A DNA stretch of 53,248 nucleotides from an uncultured Clostridia bacterium (lineage in GTDB: Bacteria > Bacillota > Clostridia > Lachnospirales > Anaerotignaceae): assembly GCA_944381455.1 (NCBI GenBank), contig CALWLF010000123.1, forward strand, positions 1-53,248, in the 5' to 3' direction. Below are positions 24,249-32,978 of the stretch, piece by piece. The position numbers and the translations under genes are program-made. Below the pieces are notes generated by a model. The model searched no databases. It worked only from the letters and a program-made list of their open reading frames with translations, and was not told the DNA's origin. How positions within the stretch are numbered: the first letter of the stretch is position 1; each line of letters opens with the position of its first letter.

Positions 24249-24653
24249 ATGAAAAGACGTGTTTTTCCAGTGCTGCTGGCAGCTTGCATGGCAGCTTCTG
24301 CAATTCCAGTGCCAGTGATGGCACAAGATGGAACAGCACAGGCTGTAGCACAGGAAAGTAAAGCAGAAGCAGACGGCGAAGGCGATGCAGTTGTAAGCGG
24401 CGAAGGCGAAGCAGGTTCTCTGAAAGTACAGGCTTTGAGCAGTTCTGCTCGCAGCTTAGACATGAGTGAGCTGGAAGTTTTGATCGCATATGCCAAACCA
24501 GGCGATACCATCGAATTAAAGGACAAAACTTATACACTGGACCGTTCTTTGGTGATCGATAAGCCACTGCACATTGTAGGGACCGAAGGCACGGTCATTG
24601 ACGGCAGCAATACCACTTATCCGGTCTATGGGGAGCAAGGAGCATCAGCATGA
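24249..24653 (+). CDS. Surface beta-helix/SLH protein, N-terminal part up to an in-frame TGA
   Basis: A signal peptide (MKRRVFPVLLAACMAASAI to VMA) is followed by an acidic linker and the first beta-helix strands (SELEVLIAYAKPGDTIELK, LHIVGTEGTVIDGSNTT). AAAGGAGG at 24231-24238 marks the start. The frame stops at TGA (24651-24653, codon 135), but the same frame continues at once (CFNYSILVYADDVTIEG) into the next 1.4 kb-residue part without a shift. The stop therefore looks like a single nonsense mutation or read error in one 4.7-kb gene. Alone this product would be a 134-residue secreted fragment with no anchor. Confidence 0.8.
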   Translation: MKRRVFPVLLAACMAASAIPVPVMAQDGTAQAVAQESKAEADGEGDAVVSGEGEAGSLKVQALSSSARSLDMSELEVLIAYAKPGDTIELKDKTYTLDRSLVIDKPLHIVGTEGTVIDGSNTTYPVYGEQGASA

Positions 24654-24671
24654 TGCTTTAATTACTCCATT

Positions 24672-27600
24672 TTGGTCTATGCAGATGATGTGACCATAGA
24701 AGGGGTAAAGATCATCGGGAAAACTTCTGCCATTGGCGTGGGCAATAATGATACCAGCAAAACTCCTTATTTTGCAGAAGACACAGACAAAACACCGTTG
24801 TATGAAAATTATCCAGAGGGCGGTTACAGTGGTTTTACGTTGAGAAATTGTGAAGTGACAACTGCTGCACCTAATGGAGACATTGGCAGCGCTTCTTTGA
24901 TCCAGCTGGATGGGCCGGATGCAACCATCGAAAATAACGTGATTTCCGATGTGGATTGTGATTTTGCAAAAATCAAAGTGGAAAAGACCAATACCACTGT
25001 GACGGGCAACACCTTCCTTAATGTCAGTGGGACAGGCGAATTGGTAGGCACAAACTGGGATTTCGATCCTCCAACCAATGTTATTGAAGACAACGACTCT
25101 TACCGTGCCATTGTATCCAATACAACTCAATTACAGGAGGCTTTGGATGCAGCCCAAGACGGGGATACGATTTTGCTGGAAGAAGGGACTTACTCTGTAG
25201 GTTCTCTGCGTATCAACCATGCCGTCAGCTTCCAAGGGGCCGGCGAAGAAACGGTTTTGGTTGGTTCCATCAACTATTATTGTGGCGGAGAATATGACGG
25301 TGAAATCAAAGTATCCGACCTGACGGTAAAAGCACCGGAAAACAACACCACAGATGAGCAGGCCATTTGGTGGAGTTACAATGCACAAGATCCATTGACG
25401 GGTGCAACTTTGGTGGTTGAAAACTGCAAAGTGGTGGATTATCTGTTTGGGATTGGTGTCAATTCCAGCACAACCGATTGTGATGTGGTGGTAGATAATC
25501 TCATGCTGGAAAACGTATGGTGCGGCGCCAATGTGAGTGAAAAAACCAACACCATCCAAAGCTATGACATTGCAGAAGGCAGCGATGTGGTTTATGAAGT
25601 GCAGGTATTTGGTGGAGGAAGTGCAGTAGAAGCAAACACCTATTACAAAACATGGGAAGACTGCCAGGAAGATACAGGCCGTGCAAATCCTGCTTTAGAC
25701 AGCAATGACAAAAAGCCTCTGATCAAAGAAGGCAACTGGCCAGCCGTGGCAGAGGCCGATGGCTATTACTACGGTTCTGTGCAAAAAGCAGTGGATCAGG
25801 CAGAAGAAGGTGCAACCATCCATCTGAAAGCCGGCACATATGAGATTGGCCGTTTGGATGTGAAAAAACTGGTGAATATGGAAGGTGCTGGGGCCGAGGA
25901 AACGGTGCTGAAAGGATGCTTGGTTTATTCTGTGGATGCAACGGAAGAAGCCATGTCCGTATCCAATTTGACGTTGCAGGCTGATGATAGCAATAATGAA
26001 AAAGCCATCATTTGGAGTATGCGCACCGATTCTCAGCATACGGGCACACTGACCGATTGCGATTTGACAGTAGACCATTGTATCATCAAAGACTTTAAGT
26101 ATGGTGTAGCACTGGATACCAACGCAAGCAGCTGCAATTTGGCAGTGACCAATACGGTCTTTGAAAATACCTGGTGCGGTGTCAGCACCAAAACCGAAAG
26201 CACTGGCGACTTGGTATTGGAGCAAACCACAACCGATGGGGAATACATCATCCAAGCATTTGGTGCGGCCGCTTCTGGGGAAGGAACGGAAAACAAATAT
26301 TATGAAACCGTAGAAGACTACGAAGCAGGCCAAGGCGTAGATGGCAGCGAAACAGGCACTTATGTTTCCAACAGTCAACAGCTGCAAGCTGCTTTGGCTT
26401 TGGCAAACCCTGGCGATACCATCAAGCTGGGCGCAGGTGTTTATGAGCTTGCTGCCAATCAGTGGGGTGGCACACCGGTTAACTTGGTTGGCGCAGGCGC
26501 AGGCAAAACCATCATTGCAGATGCCCTTTGGAGAGGCGGCGTAAATGGCGCTGTGGTAGAAGGTGTGGAAACGCTGTTGGTGGAAGGCATCACCTTCCAA
26601 AATGTGGATGGCATTGACAACTGGAGCAATACAGGTTTTGGCTTTACGCAGATCAACGGCTGCACCATTACGGTGAAAGATTGTGTCTTTGACGGATGGC
26701 AATATGGCGTGCATATGAACGGTGCTAATCCAGGAACTACCATCAATTTGGAAAATGTGGACTTTGTCAATACCTTTATTGGTATGTCCGCACAAATCAG
26801 TGAAGGCACTGGCCTTGGAACCATCACAAACGTAACCACCACCGATGGCGCAATGGCAGTGCAGGTGTTTGGTGAGAATGAAGACTATCATTACTATACC
26901 ATTGACGCCTTTGAAACAGCCAGAGGCGAAGCAGCAGCACCGGCCATCGCTGCCTTGGATCATAGTGCATTGACAGAAGGCGTGGATTTTGAAAACGTCG
27001 ATGGCAATTTGAAAGGTTATGTGGTAACCGAGGGAGAAAGCATTCAAGACGCCATTGACAAACTGGCTGACGCAAATGGCAAAAACATTCTTGTTGTGGC
27101 TCCGGGCACCTATGACGAAGAGATTACCATCAACAAATCCATCACTCTGCGCGGGGCCAACGTTGGCGTAAATCCAAACACCCAAGAGCGTGGAGAAGAA
27201 ACTGTCCTTGGTAAAGTGACAGTACAGGGAGAAAATCTGGATGTTGTGTTGGATGGCCTGAAATTTAGCGGCGACTATACCAAAGCTGCCATCGAATCCA
27301 GCTATAACAACTGTGCTGGTACCAATTTGACGGTACAAAACTGCGTGGCAGAAGATTTGAATGCTCCGTTTGTATTTACCTATTCCGACGATACGAAACG
27401 GTTGGATAAAGTAACGGTAAAAGACAATCAGGTGACAAACATCACGGGAGAAAACACGGCATTCAATTTGTGGGCAGCCAGCGAACATGAAATCACCGGC
27501 AATGTGGTAGAAAACATTGGCCTGGGCGCCTTCAATTTAGATTCCACTGTTGGGGATGTGCTGTTTGAAAACAACACCATCAACAACGTAGGAGGATGCG

Positions 27601-28991
27601 GTTTGCAGATTGCAAATCAAGCCACCGACGGAACCGTTGAAATTTTGGATAACAAAATTGATAAGGCACAAGACGCCGGTATCCGTGTCTATGGCAACCC
27701 CATCAGTTCTGCCTTTGTCATCGAAGATAACGAAATGAATGACTGCGGTCATGCCATTACCTTCTATAATGACGGCGATCCAGAAAACGATACTACCATC
27801 ATTACTGGTGCCATTACATCCAAAAACAATACCCATAATGGGGAAGGCGTTGCAATTGAATATGGTGAAGGCGCCACAACGCCAGAAGGCCAGTATAAAA
27901 TCACCGTGAAAAACGGCGACGAAGTGGTGGCAGAATATCTGGCAAGCGCCGATGCAGAAGGTAAGGCTACGGTGACGCTGCCTGCAGCCTTGACCAGAAG
28001 CGGCTATACCTTCCGCGGCTGGTCGGATGGTGATACGGTTTATAGTGCAGAAGAAGATGTGACGGTGGAAAAAGACACCACCTTCGAAGCCAGCTGGAAG
28101 AAGAAATCAGACAGCGGCAGTGGTTCTCCTGACATCAGCGGCGGCGGCGGAAGCGCTTCCAGCTCCACCAAATACGATGTGATTGTGGAAGACACCGAAA
28201 ACGGCAAAATCACACTGTCCGATGATGAAGCCAAAAAAGGCGACGAAGTGACCATCACCGTAACACCAGATGAAGGCTATGTGCTGGACAAACTGACGGT
28301 ATTGGATGAAGATGGCGACGAAGTGGATGTGGAAGAAAATGCCGATGGTACGTTCACCTTTACCATGCCAAGCGATGATGTGACCATTAGCGCCACCTTC
28401 CAGACCGAAGAAGAAGCCGAAGCAACAGAAGAAACGAAAGCAAGCCAGTTTGTGGACGTGCTTTCCACCGACTGGTTCTACACTGCCGTACAGTATGTGG
28501 CAGAAAACGGTCTGATGAGCGGTGTTGGCGACAATTATTTTGCACCTAACGGCACCACCACCAGAGAAATGCTGGCTATGGTGCTGTATAACCTGGCCGG
28601 TCAGCCGGAAGTGACGGCAGAAAATCCATTCAGCGACGTTGCAGCAGGCCAATGGTACACCGATGCCATTGTGTGGGCAGCAAAAACAGGCGTTGTGGCC
28701 GGTTATGAAGACGGCACCTTTGGCGTTGGCGACAACATCACCAGAGAACAGCTGGCCGCCATGTTGTATCGTTACGCATCCATGAACGGCGCCGACGTTT
28801 CGGTTGGAAGCAGCCTGGTTGGCTTTGCCGATGGCAATACCGTATCGGGCTATGCCGTAGAAGCAGTGCAATGGGCCGTTGGCACAGGCATCCTCAGCGG
28901 AGATGGCACCAATTTGATGCCGCAGTCTGATGCAACGAGAGCGCAGGTGGCTTCCATGTTAATGCGTTACTGCCAAAACGTGCTGAACTAA
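24672..28991 (+). CDS. Surface beta-helix protein with SLH anchor, main part
   Basis: 1439 residues in the same frame as the 24249 ORF. Most of it is right-handed beta-helix in repeated modules of about 200 residues, each opening with a phrase like LQEALDAAQDGDTILLEEGTY and containing a strand such as LVVENCKVVDYLFGIG; the later part (about 27040-27850) is a NosD-like helix. Then come an InlB B-repeat-like segment (YTFRGWSDGD...ASWKKK), a second repeat (EGYVLDKLTVLDEDGDEV) and three SLH domains (about 28440, 28620 and 28810 to the end) that bind secondary cell wall polymer. It is a cell-surface protein, perhaps carbohydrate-binding or adhesive. The TTG start has no clear ribosome site, so it is better read as the rest of the upstream gene. 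Confidence 0.88.
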   Translation: MVYADDVTIEGVKIIGKTSAIGVGNNDTSKTPYFAEDTDKTPLYENYPEGGYSGFTLRNCEVTTAAPNGDIGSASLIQLDGPDATIENNVISDVDCDFAKIKVEKTNTTVTGNTFLNVSGTGELVGTNWDFDPPTNVIEDNDSYRAIVSNTTQLQEALDAAQDGDTILLEEGTYSVGSLRINHAVSFQGAGEETVLVGSINYYCGGEYDGEIKVSDLTVKAPENNTTDEQAIWWSYNAQDPLTGATLVVENCKVVDYLFGIGVNSSTTDCDVVVDNLMLENVWCGANVSEKTNTIQSYDIAEGSDVVYEVQVFGGGSAVEANTYYKTWEDCQEDTGRANPALDSNDKKPLIKEGNWPAVAEADGYYYGSVQKAVDQAEEGATIHLKAGTYEIGRLDVKKLVNMEGAGAEETVLKGCLVYSVDATEEAMSVSNLTLQADDSNNEKAIIWSMRTDSQHTGTLTDCDLTVDHCIIKDFKYGVALDTNASSCNLAVTNTVFENTWCGVSTKTESTGDLVLEQTTTDGEYIIQAFGAAASGEGTENKYYETVEDYEAGQGVDGSETGTYVSNSQQLQAALALANPGDTIKLGAGVYELAANQWGGTPVNLVGAGAGKTIIADALWRGGVNGAVVEGVETLLVEGITFQNVDGIDNWSNTGFGFTQINGCTITVKDCVFDGWQYGVHMNGANPGTTINLENVDFVNTFIGMSAQISEGTGLGTITNVTTTDGAMAVQVFGENEDYHYYTIDAFETARGEAAAPAIAALDHSALTEGVDFENVDGNLKGYVVTEGESIQDAIDKLADANGKNILVVAPGTYDEEITINKSITLRGANVGVNPNTQERGEETVLGKVTVQGENLDVVLDGLKFSGDYTKAAIESSYNNCAGTNLTVQNCVAEDLNAPFVFTYSDDTKRLDKVTVKDNQVTNITGENTAFNLWAASEHEITGNVVENIGLGAFNLDSTVGDVLFENNTINNVGGCGLQIANQATDGTVEILDNKIDKAQDAGIRVYGNPISSAFVIEDNEMNDCGHAITFYNDGDPENDTTIITGAITSKNNTHNGEGVAIEYGEGATTPEGQYKITVKNGDEVVAEYLASADAEGKATVTLPAALTRSGYTFRGWSDGDTVYSAEEDVTVEKDTTFEASWKKKSDSGSGSPDISGGGGSASSSTKYDVIVEDTENGKITLSDDEAKKGDEVTITVTPDEGYVLDKLTVLDEDGDEVDVEENADGTFTFTMPSDDVTISATFQTEEEAEATEETKASQFVDVLSTDWFYTAVQYVAENGLMSGVGDNYFAPNGTTTREMLAMVLYNLAGQPEVTAENPFSDVAAGQWYTDAIVWAAKTGVVAGYEDGTFGVGDNITREQLAAMLYRYASMNGADVSVGSSLVGFADGNTVSGYAVEAVQWAVGTGILSGDGTNLMPQSDATRAQVASMLMRYCQNVLN

Positions 28992-29072
28992 TGATGGAGT
29001 AAGCATGAAATCAGATACATTCCCTAATTCCATAAAGCGGCCGAAAAAAAGGCCGGCGTGATAATCCCTAGC

Positions 29073-29114
29073 AAAGCAGTTTGCAGGCAAGATTTGCCTG
29101 CAGGCTGCTTTTTT
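29073..29114 (+). terminator. Rho-independent terminator after the surface protein gene
   Basis: AAAGCAG and TTGCAGGCA pair with TGCCTGCA and GGCTGCTTT around a short loop, then a run of T. Confidence 0.88.
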
Positions 29115-29236
29115 GATGAACCCAGATGCTATAAAAGGTATTTATGATGGAAAATTTGATATTGTTGCGCGGTCAAATGGATCAGCCTTTTTTGTTTTTT
29201 GCTGAACGGAATTGCAGTCTAAAGTCAAGTTTGAGA

Positions 29237-29294
29237 TTGTAAAGAAACCAGCTCTGTGATAAAATAAAAATGAATTTTTAAATTTATCTTTATT
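29237..29294 (+). promoter_or_regulatory. TetR gene promoter with operator O1
   Basis: TTGTAA (29237-29242), 17 bases, TAAAAT (29260-29265). A 32-bp dyad O1 (29263-29294) overlaps the -10 box: left arm AATAAAAATGAATTT, centre TT, right arm AAATTTATCTTTATT, 12 of 15 paired. The right arm is identical to that of O2 before the 30050 gene, which suggests TetR autoregulation. Confidence 0.65.
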
Positions 29295-29307
29295 GATGGA
29301 GGAAACC

Positions 29308-29925
29308 ATGCCAAAAGTTGCTTATTCAGAAGAAGAAAAAGCGCAAATCAGAGAAAACCTGATTGTCACTGGTTTGGCTTTGATGGCCAAGCAAGGCATC
29401 CAGCATACGACGGTGGAGCAGATCTACCGGAAAGTGGGCATTTCCCGCACCTTTTTCTATTCGTTTTTTTCCACAAAAGAAGATTTTGTGCTGGAGACGC
29501 TGTATTATCAGCAGCCAAAAATCCTTGCCTATGCGAAGAAGCTCATGGCCGATCCTGCCCTTTCTTGGCGGCAGGCGGTAGAGCAGTTTTTTCTTACTTG
29601 CTGCTATGGCGAACAAAACGGCATTGCTGTGATGTCCATCGAGGAACAATCCCAGTTATTTCGGCGGTTATCTAAAGAAAGTGAGCGGGTTTTCCGTCAG
29701 AAGCAAACCGATTTGTTTTGCCAGATTTTAAAAAGCTTTGGCGTTGATGTAGGCTTACAACAGGTTGGGGTTGTTGTCAATTTGTGTTTGACAGTTTTGG
29801 TTATCCGCAGGGCTATTCCTGATACCTTGCCGTTTTTTGTCTCAAATGCAGCCGATGAAACGGTGCAAGTACAAGTACGCTCTTTGGTGGATTATCTGGA
29901 ACAGCAAAAAAGAACAGAGCGGTGA
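29308..29925 (+). CDS. TetR-family transcriptional regulator
   Basis: A 205-residue TetR regulator starting at the ATG at 29308, 6 bases after GGAGG. The N-terminal helix-turn-helix is clear (LIVTGLALMAKQGIQHTTVEQIYRKVGISRTFFYSFFSTKEDFV, residues about 16-60). The C-terminal ligand domain has no recognisable specificity. It shares a palindromic operator with itself and with the two-gene unit that follows, so it most likely represses both. Confidence 0.92.
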   Translation: MPKVAYSEEEKAQIRENLIVTGLALMAKQGIQHTTVEQIYRKVGISRTFFYSFFSTKEDFVLETLYYQQPKILAYAKKLMADPALSWRQAVEQFFLTCCYGEQNGIAVMSIEEQSQLFRRLSKESERVFRQKQTDLFCQILKSFGVDVGLQQVGVVVNLCLTVLVIRRAIPDTLPFFVSNAADETVQVQVRSLVDYLEQQKRTER

Positions 29926-29962
29926 GCAAACAGAATTCGTCTAAATGTATGAACCCATGGAT

Positions 29963-30016
29963 TTGGACGATTTTTTTTCCACTCAATAAAGACAAATTTT
30001 TAAATTTATCTTTATT
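29963..30016 (+). promoter_or_regulatory. Operator O2 and promoter of the two-gene unit
   Basis: The 32-bp dyad 29985-30016 is AATAAAGACAAATTT, TT, AAATTTATCTTTATT: 14 of 15 positions pair. A weak promoter TTGGAC (29963-29968) with TAAAGA (29987-29992) runs into it. The right arm repeats O1 exactly. Confidence 0.65.
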
Positions 30017-30049
30017 AAAACAAAGAAACAAGAACAGGAGGAAAGAAAA

Positions 30050-30535
30050 ATGGGTTTTTTTGGAAAATTCTTTCAGGGACCAAAGGTAGACATGGAAAAA
30101 AGCAACGCCAATGCCAAAAGAATGCGGGAACTCTTTAACCACGTGGTGGAAGATGGGGATTCGTATCGATTGATTTTTGGGTACACAGAAGATGTATCCC
30201 GGTTTCATTATGGGTTTGTCCATGGCAGCAAGACGAAAATTGGAAATCTCATTGTGGGGTGGAAGGAAGCAGAACAAACTATCGTGGTGGTGCCCACGGT
30301 GCCCGACCTTTCTGGCTGCGGGGACCCAACGTATTACCGCCGCAATGAAATCTTAAAGGCCTACCGCAATAAATATCCCACCGATGCCTTTGTGATTTAC
30401 CCAGATAAGAAAGGGTACATCGCCATCAATGCCTATGACTGGCTGGAAGACGAGACATTATATGTATACGTTTCTCAAGAAGAGGAATTGGCTGCTTTTA
30501 CAACGTTTTTTATGAATCAGTTTGCCAAAAAATAA
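30050..30535 (+). CDS. Hypothetical protein in the TetR regulon
   Basis: A 161-residue soluble protein I do not recognise. After a short basic/aromatic start (MGFFGKFFQGPKVDMEKSN) it alternates predicted strands and helices: YRLIFGYTEDVSRFHYGFVHG, NLIVGWKEAEQTIVVVPTVP, DAFVIYPDKKGYIAINAYDW. No signal peptide, membrane segment or metal motif is visible. AGGAGG precedes the ATG. It is followed by a small membrane protein gene, and both lie behind operator O2. Confidence 0.75.
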   Translation: MGFFGKFFQGPKVDMEKSNANAKRMRELFNHVVEDGDSYRLIFGYTEDVSRFHYGFVHGSKTKIGNLIVGWKEAEQTIVVVPTVPDLSGCGDPTYYRRNEILKAYRNKYPTDAFVIYPDKKGYIAINAYDWLEDETLYVYVSQEEELAAFTTFFMNQFAKK

Positions 30536-30545
30536 GGAGAAAGCC

Positions 30546-30737
30546 ATGTTAGGGACTTTAGGTGCTGTTTTGGGGCTGATGGTTGTGGTCTTTTTGTTTG
30601 GCCGGTTTTGGTTTGCACTGGTGGAGGGGGTGCTTTCCTTTGTCAAAAAGCGGCTGTTTCGGCCGAAGGAGACAATGAGCTGGCATACCTGGGAGGACAT
30701 CCAGGAAAAGAGAGAAGATCAAAACAAAACGTTGTAA
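30546..30737 (+). CDS. Small single-pass membrane protein
   Basis: A 63-residue protein from the ATG at 30546, 6 bases after AAGGAG. The first ~25 residues (MLGTLGAVLGLMVVVFLFGRF) form one transmembrane helix, and the rest is a basic, Trp-containing cytosolic tail. It is 10 bases after the 30050 gene and so is co-expressed with it under the TetR operator. Confidence 0.7.
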   Translation: MLGTLGAVLGLMVVVFLFGRFWFALVEGVLSFVKKRLFRPKETMSWHTWEDIQEKREDQNKTL

Positions 30738-30808
30738 CAGATAGGCCGTAAAAAAAGAGGACATCAAACGGCCAGCTTAGGCAGCTGGATGGGAAAAACA
30801 ATTTTCAT

Positions 30809-30853
30809 AAAAAAGCTGGAATCCTTTTTCTGATCAGGATTCCAGCTTTTTTT
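30809..30853. terminator. Bidirectional terminator
   Basis: AAAAAGCTGGAATCCT and AGGATTCCAGCTTTTT form a 16-bp perfect stem with A and T runs on both sides, serving the two-gene unit (plus) and the MATE gene (minus). Confidence 0.9.
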
Positions 30854-30877
30854 ATCTTTGACAAAGAGACTGCCCTT

Positions 30878-32242
30878 TTATTTTTCTCTCATGGGCAGAA
30901 TTTCTTTTTTGTATACATGGCGCAAAAAGATGGTGCAGATGCAAAGAGAAACAATTTCTGCAATGGGGAAAGCAAACCATACGGTAGAAAGTCCGCCAAT
31001 TTTTGAAAACACAAAGGCCAATGGCAGCAAAACAGCCAGCTGACGCAGCACCGACACCCAAAGGCTCAGCATCCCATGGCCCAGGGACTGGAAAAAGGAA
31101 GAGCAGATGACGGAATAGCCGGCAAACAAAAAGCTGACGCTGATAATCCGCAGTGCCGGTACGCCGATGGAGAGCATATTGTCAGAAGCGTCAAAAATAC
31201 GCAGCAGAAGTACTGGAAATGCCTGCATAATCAAAAGGCCCAGCAGCATGATGCAAACGGCGTAACAAATGCTCAATTTTACCGTCTTTGTGATGCGCTC
31301 GCTTTTTCTGGCGCCAAAGTTATAAGCAATGATGGGCACCATGCCGTTATTGAGGCCAAAAACAGGCATGAAAACAAAGCTTTGCAGTTTGAAATAAACG
31401 CCAAAAACAGCTGCTGCTGTGGAAGAAAAGGCAATCAAAATTTTGTTCATACCAAAAGTCATCACGCTGCTGATGGAAGCCATAATAATGGAAGGAACGC
31501 CTACAGCGTAGATGCATTTGATGATATAGCCGTTGGGGCGAAACCTTTTCATTTTCAGTTGGATTTCTTTGTTTTTCTTTATGTTGATAAAAAGCGCCAG
31601 GAAAAAGGCCACAATCTGGCCAAACACCGTGGCCACAGCAGCGCCAGCCACGCCCATTTTTGGAAACCCAAAGAGACCAAAAATTAAAATGGGATCAAAG
31701 ATAATGTTTAAAATGGCACCCACCCCTTGGGTGATCATGGTATAGAAGGTTTTGCCGGTGGATTGAAGCAACCGTTCAAAGGTGATCTGACCAAAAATAC
31801 CAAAAGAAAAAAGAGTGCAAATTCTTAAATAATCGGCGCCGCCGTCAATGATTTCTGCAATATCAGTTTGAGAGCGGAAAAAGAAATCGGAAAAAAGAAG
31901 GCCCAGCACCGCAAAAACCAAAAAGCTTAAAAAAGCCAGGAAAATGGCATTTTGTGCTGTGTGATTGGCCCGGTCAAAGTTTTTTTCGCCCAAGCTTTTG
32001 GAAAGCAGGGCGTTGATGCCAACGCCGGTGCCGGTGGCAACAGCGATCATCAGGTTCTGTGCCGGAAAGGCCAGAGAAACGGCAGTCAGCGCATTTTCGC
32101 TGATGCGGGAAACAAACATACTGTCTACGACATTATAAAGTGCCTGTACCAACATGGAAATCATCATGGGAACAGACATGGAAATGAGCAGTTGATTGAC
32201 GGGCATGGTGCCCATTTTATTTTCTGGAACTGCTTCGGACAT
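30878..32242 (-). CDS. MATE-family multidrug efflux transporter
   Basis: A 454-residue membrane transporter with about 12 hydrophobic segments in two similar halves, typical of MatE proteins: NQLLISMSVPMMISMLVQALYN at the start and a related segment GVPSIIMASISSVMTFGMNK opening the second half. I start at ATG 32242, 7 bases after AAGGAGGG. MATE proteins export cationic drugs or metabolites with H+ or Na+. It is divergent from the MarR regulator, and a perfect palindrome lies in its leader. Confidence 0.92.
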   Translation of the reverse strand: MSEAVPENKMGTMPVNQLLISMSVPMMISMLVQALYNVVDSMFVSRISENALTAVSLAFPAQNLMIAVATGTGVGINALLSKSLGEKNFDRANHTAQNAIFLAFLSFLVFAVLGLLFSDFFFRSQTDIAEIIDGGADYLRICTLFSFGIFGQITFERLLQSTGKTFYTMITQGVGAILNIIFDPILIFGLFGFPKMGVAGAAVATVFGQIVAFFLALFINIKKNKEIQLKMKRFRPNGYIIKCIYAVGVPSIIMASISSVMTFGMNKILIAFSSTAAAVFGVYFKLQSFVFMPVFGLNNGMVPIIAYNFGARKSERITKTVKLSICYAVCIMLLGLLIMQAFPVLLLRIFDASDNMLSIGVPALRIISVSFLFAGYSVICSSFFQSLGHGMLSLWVSVLRQLAVLLPLAFVFSKIGGLSTVWFAFPIAEIVSLCICTIFLRHVYKKEILPMREK

Positions 32243-32267
32243 GAAAATACCCTCCTTTTGTTGTGAC

Positions 32268-32293
32268 AAAATAGTTTCCAAAGAAACTATTTT
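32268..32293. promoter_or_regulatory. Palindromic operator in the MATE leader (probable MarR site)
   Basis: AAAATAGTTTC, spacer CAAA, GAAACTATTTT: 11-bp perfect arms. It lies between the MATE transcript start (near 32316) and its ribosome binding site, so a bound protein would block elongation. Confidence 0.65.
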
Positions 32294-32322
32294 TAGAAAC
32301 ATAAAAAAATAGCCTAATGATT

Positions 32323-32351
32323 ATTATAAAATAGATATTTAACCTTGTCAA
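32323..32351 (-). promoter_or_regulatory. Promoter of the MATE gene
   Basis: Minus-strand consensus TTGACA (32351-32346), 17 bases, TATAAT (32328-32323). Confidence 0.85.
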
Positions 32352-32360
32352 TGCAGTTTC

Positions 32361-32389
32361 TTGACAAACCCTGATAAAGGCCATAAAAT
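32361..32389 (+). promoter_or_regulatory. Promoter of the MarR gene
   Basis: TTGACA (32361-32366), 17 bases, TAAAAT (32384-32389), 36 bases before the start codon. Confidence 0.75.
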
Positions 32390-32424
32390 GAAACAAAGAA
32401 TGAATATACGAAAGGGTTATTATT

Positions 32425-32871
32425 ATGGAACAGCAAACTTCTGAAGAGTTAAAATATGTTTCGATGCTCCATAGAAAGACACAAATCTTTCTCAACGAAC
32501 GCACCAAAGCATTAGGCGTTTCTGGAGCAGAAGTGCCTTTTATTTTTATTGCCTGCCGCATGGGACAGCTGCCGCAATATCAATTTTGCACGATGTTAGA
32601 TATCAGCAAAGGCACGGTGGCAAAGGTTTTGGCAGGATTGGAACAGGAGGGCTATATCACCCGCAGCATCAATGCAGAAGACGGACGGAGCATGGATGTT
32701 TTTCCCACCCAAAAAGCGCTGGATCTGTATCCAAAACTGCAAGAAATTGGCTGCCGCTGTATGGATAAAATGACAGAACCCATGACAGAACAGGAACGAG
32801 AGCAGTTTTTTTTGCTGCTGAAAAAATCTGCCCTGTCCATCAGCCGCTTTGTTGATGCGCTGCAAGAATAA
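32425..32871 (+). CDS. MarR-family transcriptional regulator
   Basis: A 148-residue winged-helix regulator: QYQFCTMLDISKGTVAKVLAGLEQEGYITR is the recognition helix region and SINAEDGRSMDVFPTQKALDL the wing with the family's DxRS motif. It is divergent from a MATE exporter whose leader holds a perfect dyad, so it is probably that exporter's repressor, released by an unknown ligand. Confidence 0.92.
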   Translation: MEQQTSEELKYVSMLHRKTQIFLNERTKALGVSGAEVPFIFIACRMGQLPQYQFCTMLDISKGTVAKVLAGLEQEGYITRSINAEDGRSMDVFPTQKALDLYPKLQEIGCRCMDKMTEPMTEQEREQFFLLLKKSALSISRFVDALQE

Positions 32872-32978
32872 TATTCACAAAAATTTCATGTTCTGTCAGA
32901 AAAAAAGCAGTATACTGAAAGCATAATGGACAATGTGCAAACCATACATTGACATCAGAACAGAAAGGGGAAATGGCT

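Noticed and set aside
24640-24700. Selenocysteine read-through at the TGA of the surface protein
   Set aside because: No convincing SECIS-type hairpin follows at the right distance, and a secreted beta-helix protein is an unlikely selenoprotein. A nonsense change is simpler.
25695-27488. Long minus-strand open frame opposite the surface protein
   Set aside because: It is a codon-usage shadow: its product is rich in Cys, His, Phe and Ile without domain structure, while the plus frame has a clear fold, repeats and SLH domains.
24672-28000. CRISPR array or tandem DNA repeat in the surface gene
   Set aside because: The repetition is at protein-fold level; the DNA of the modules is divergent and there are no regular spacers.
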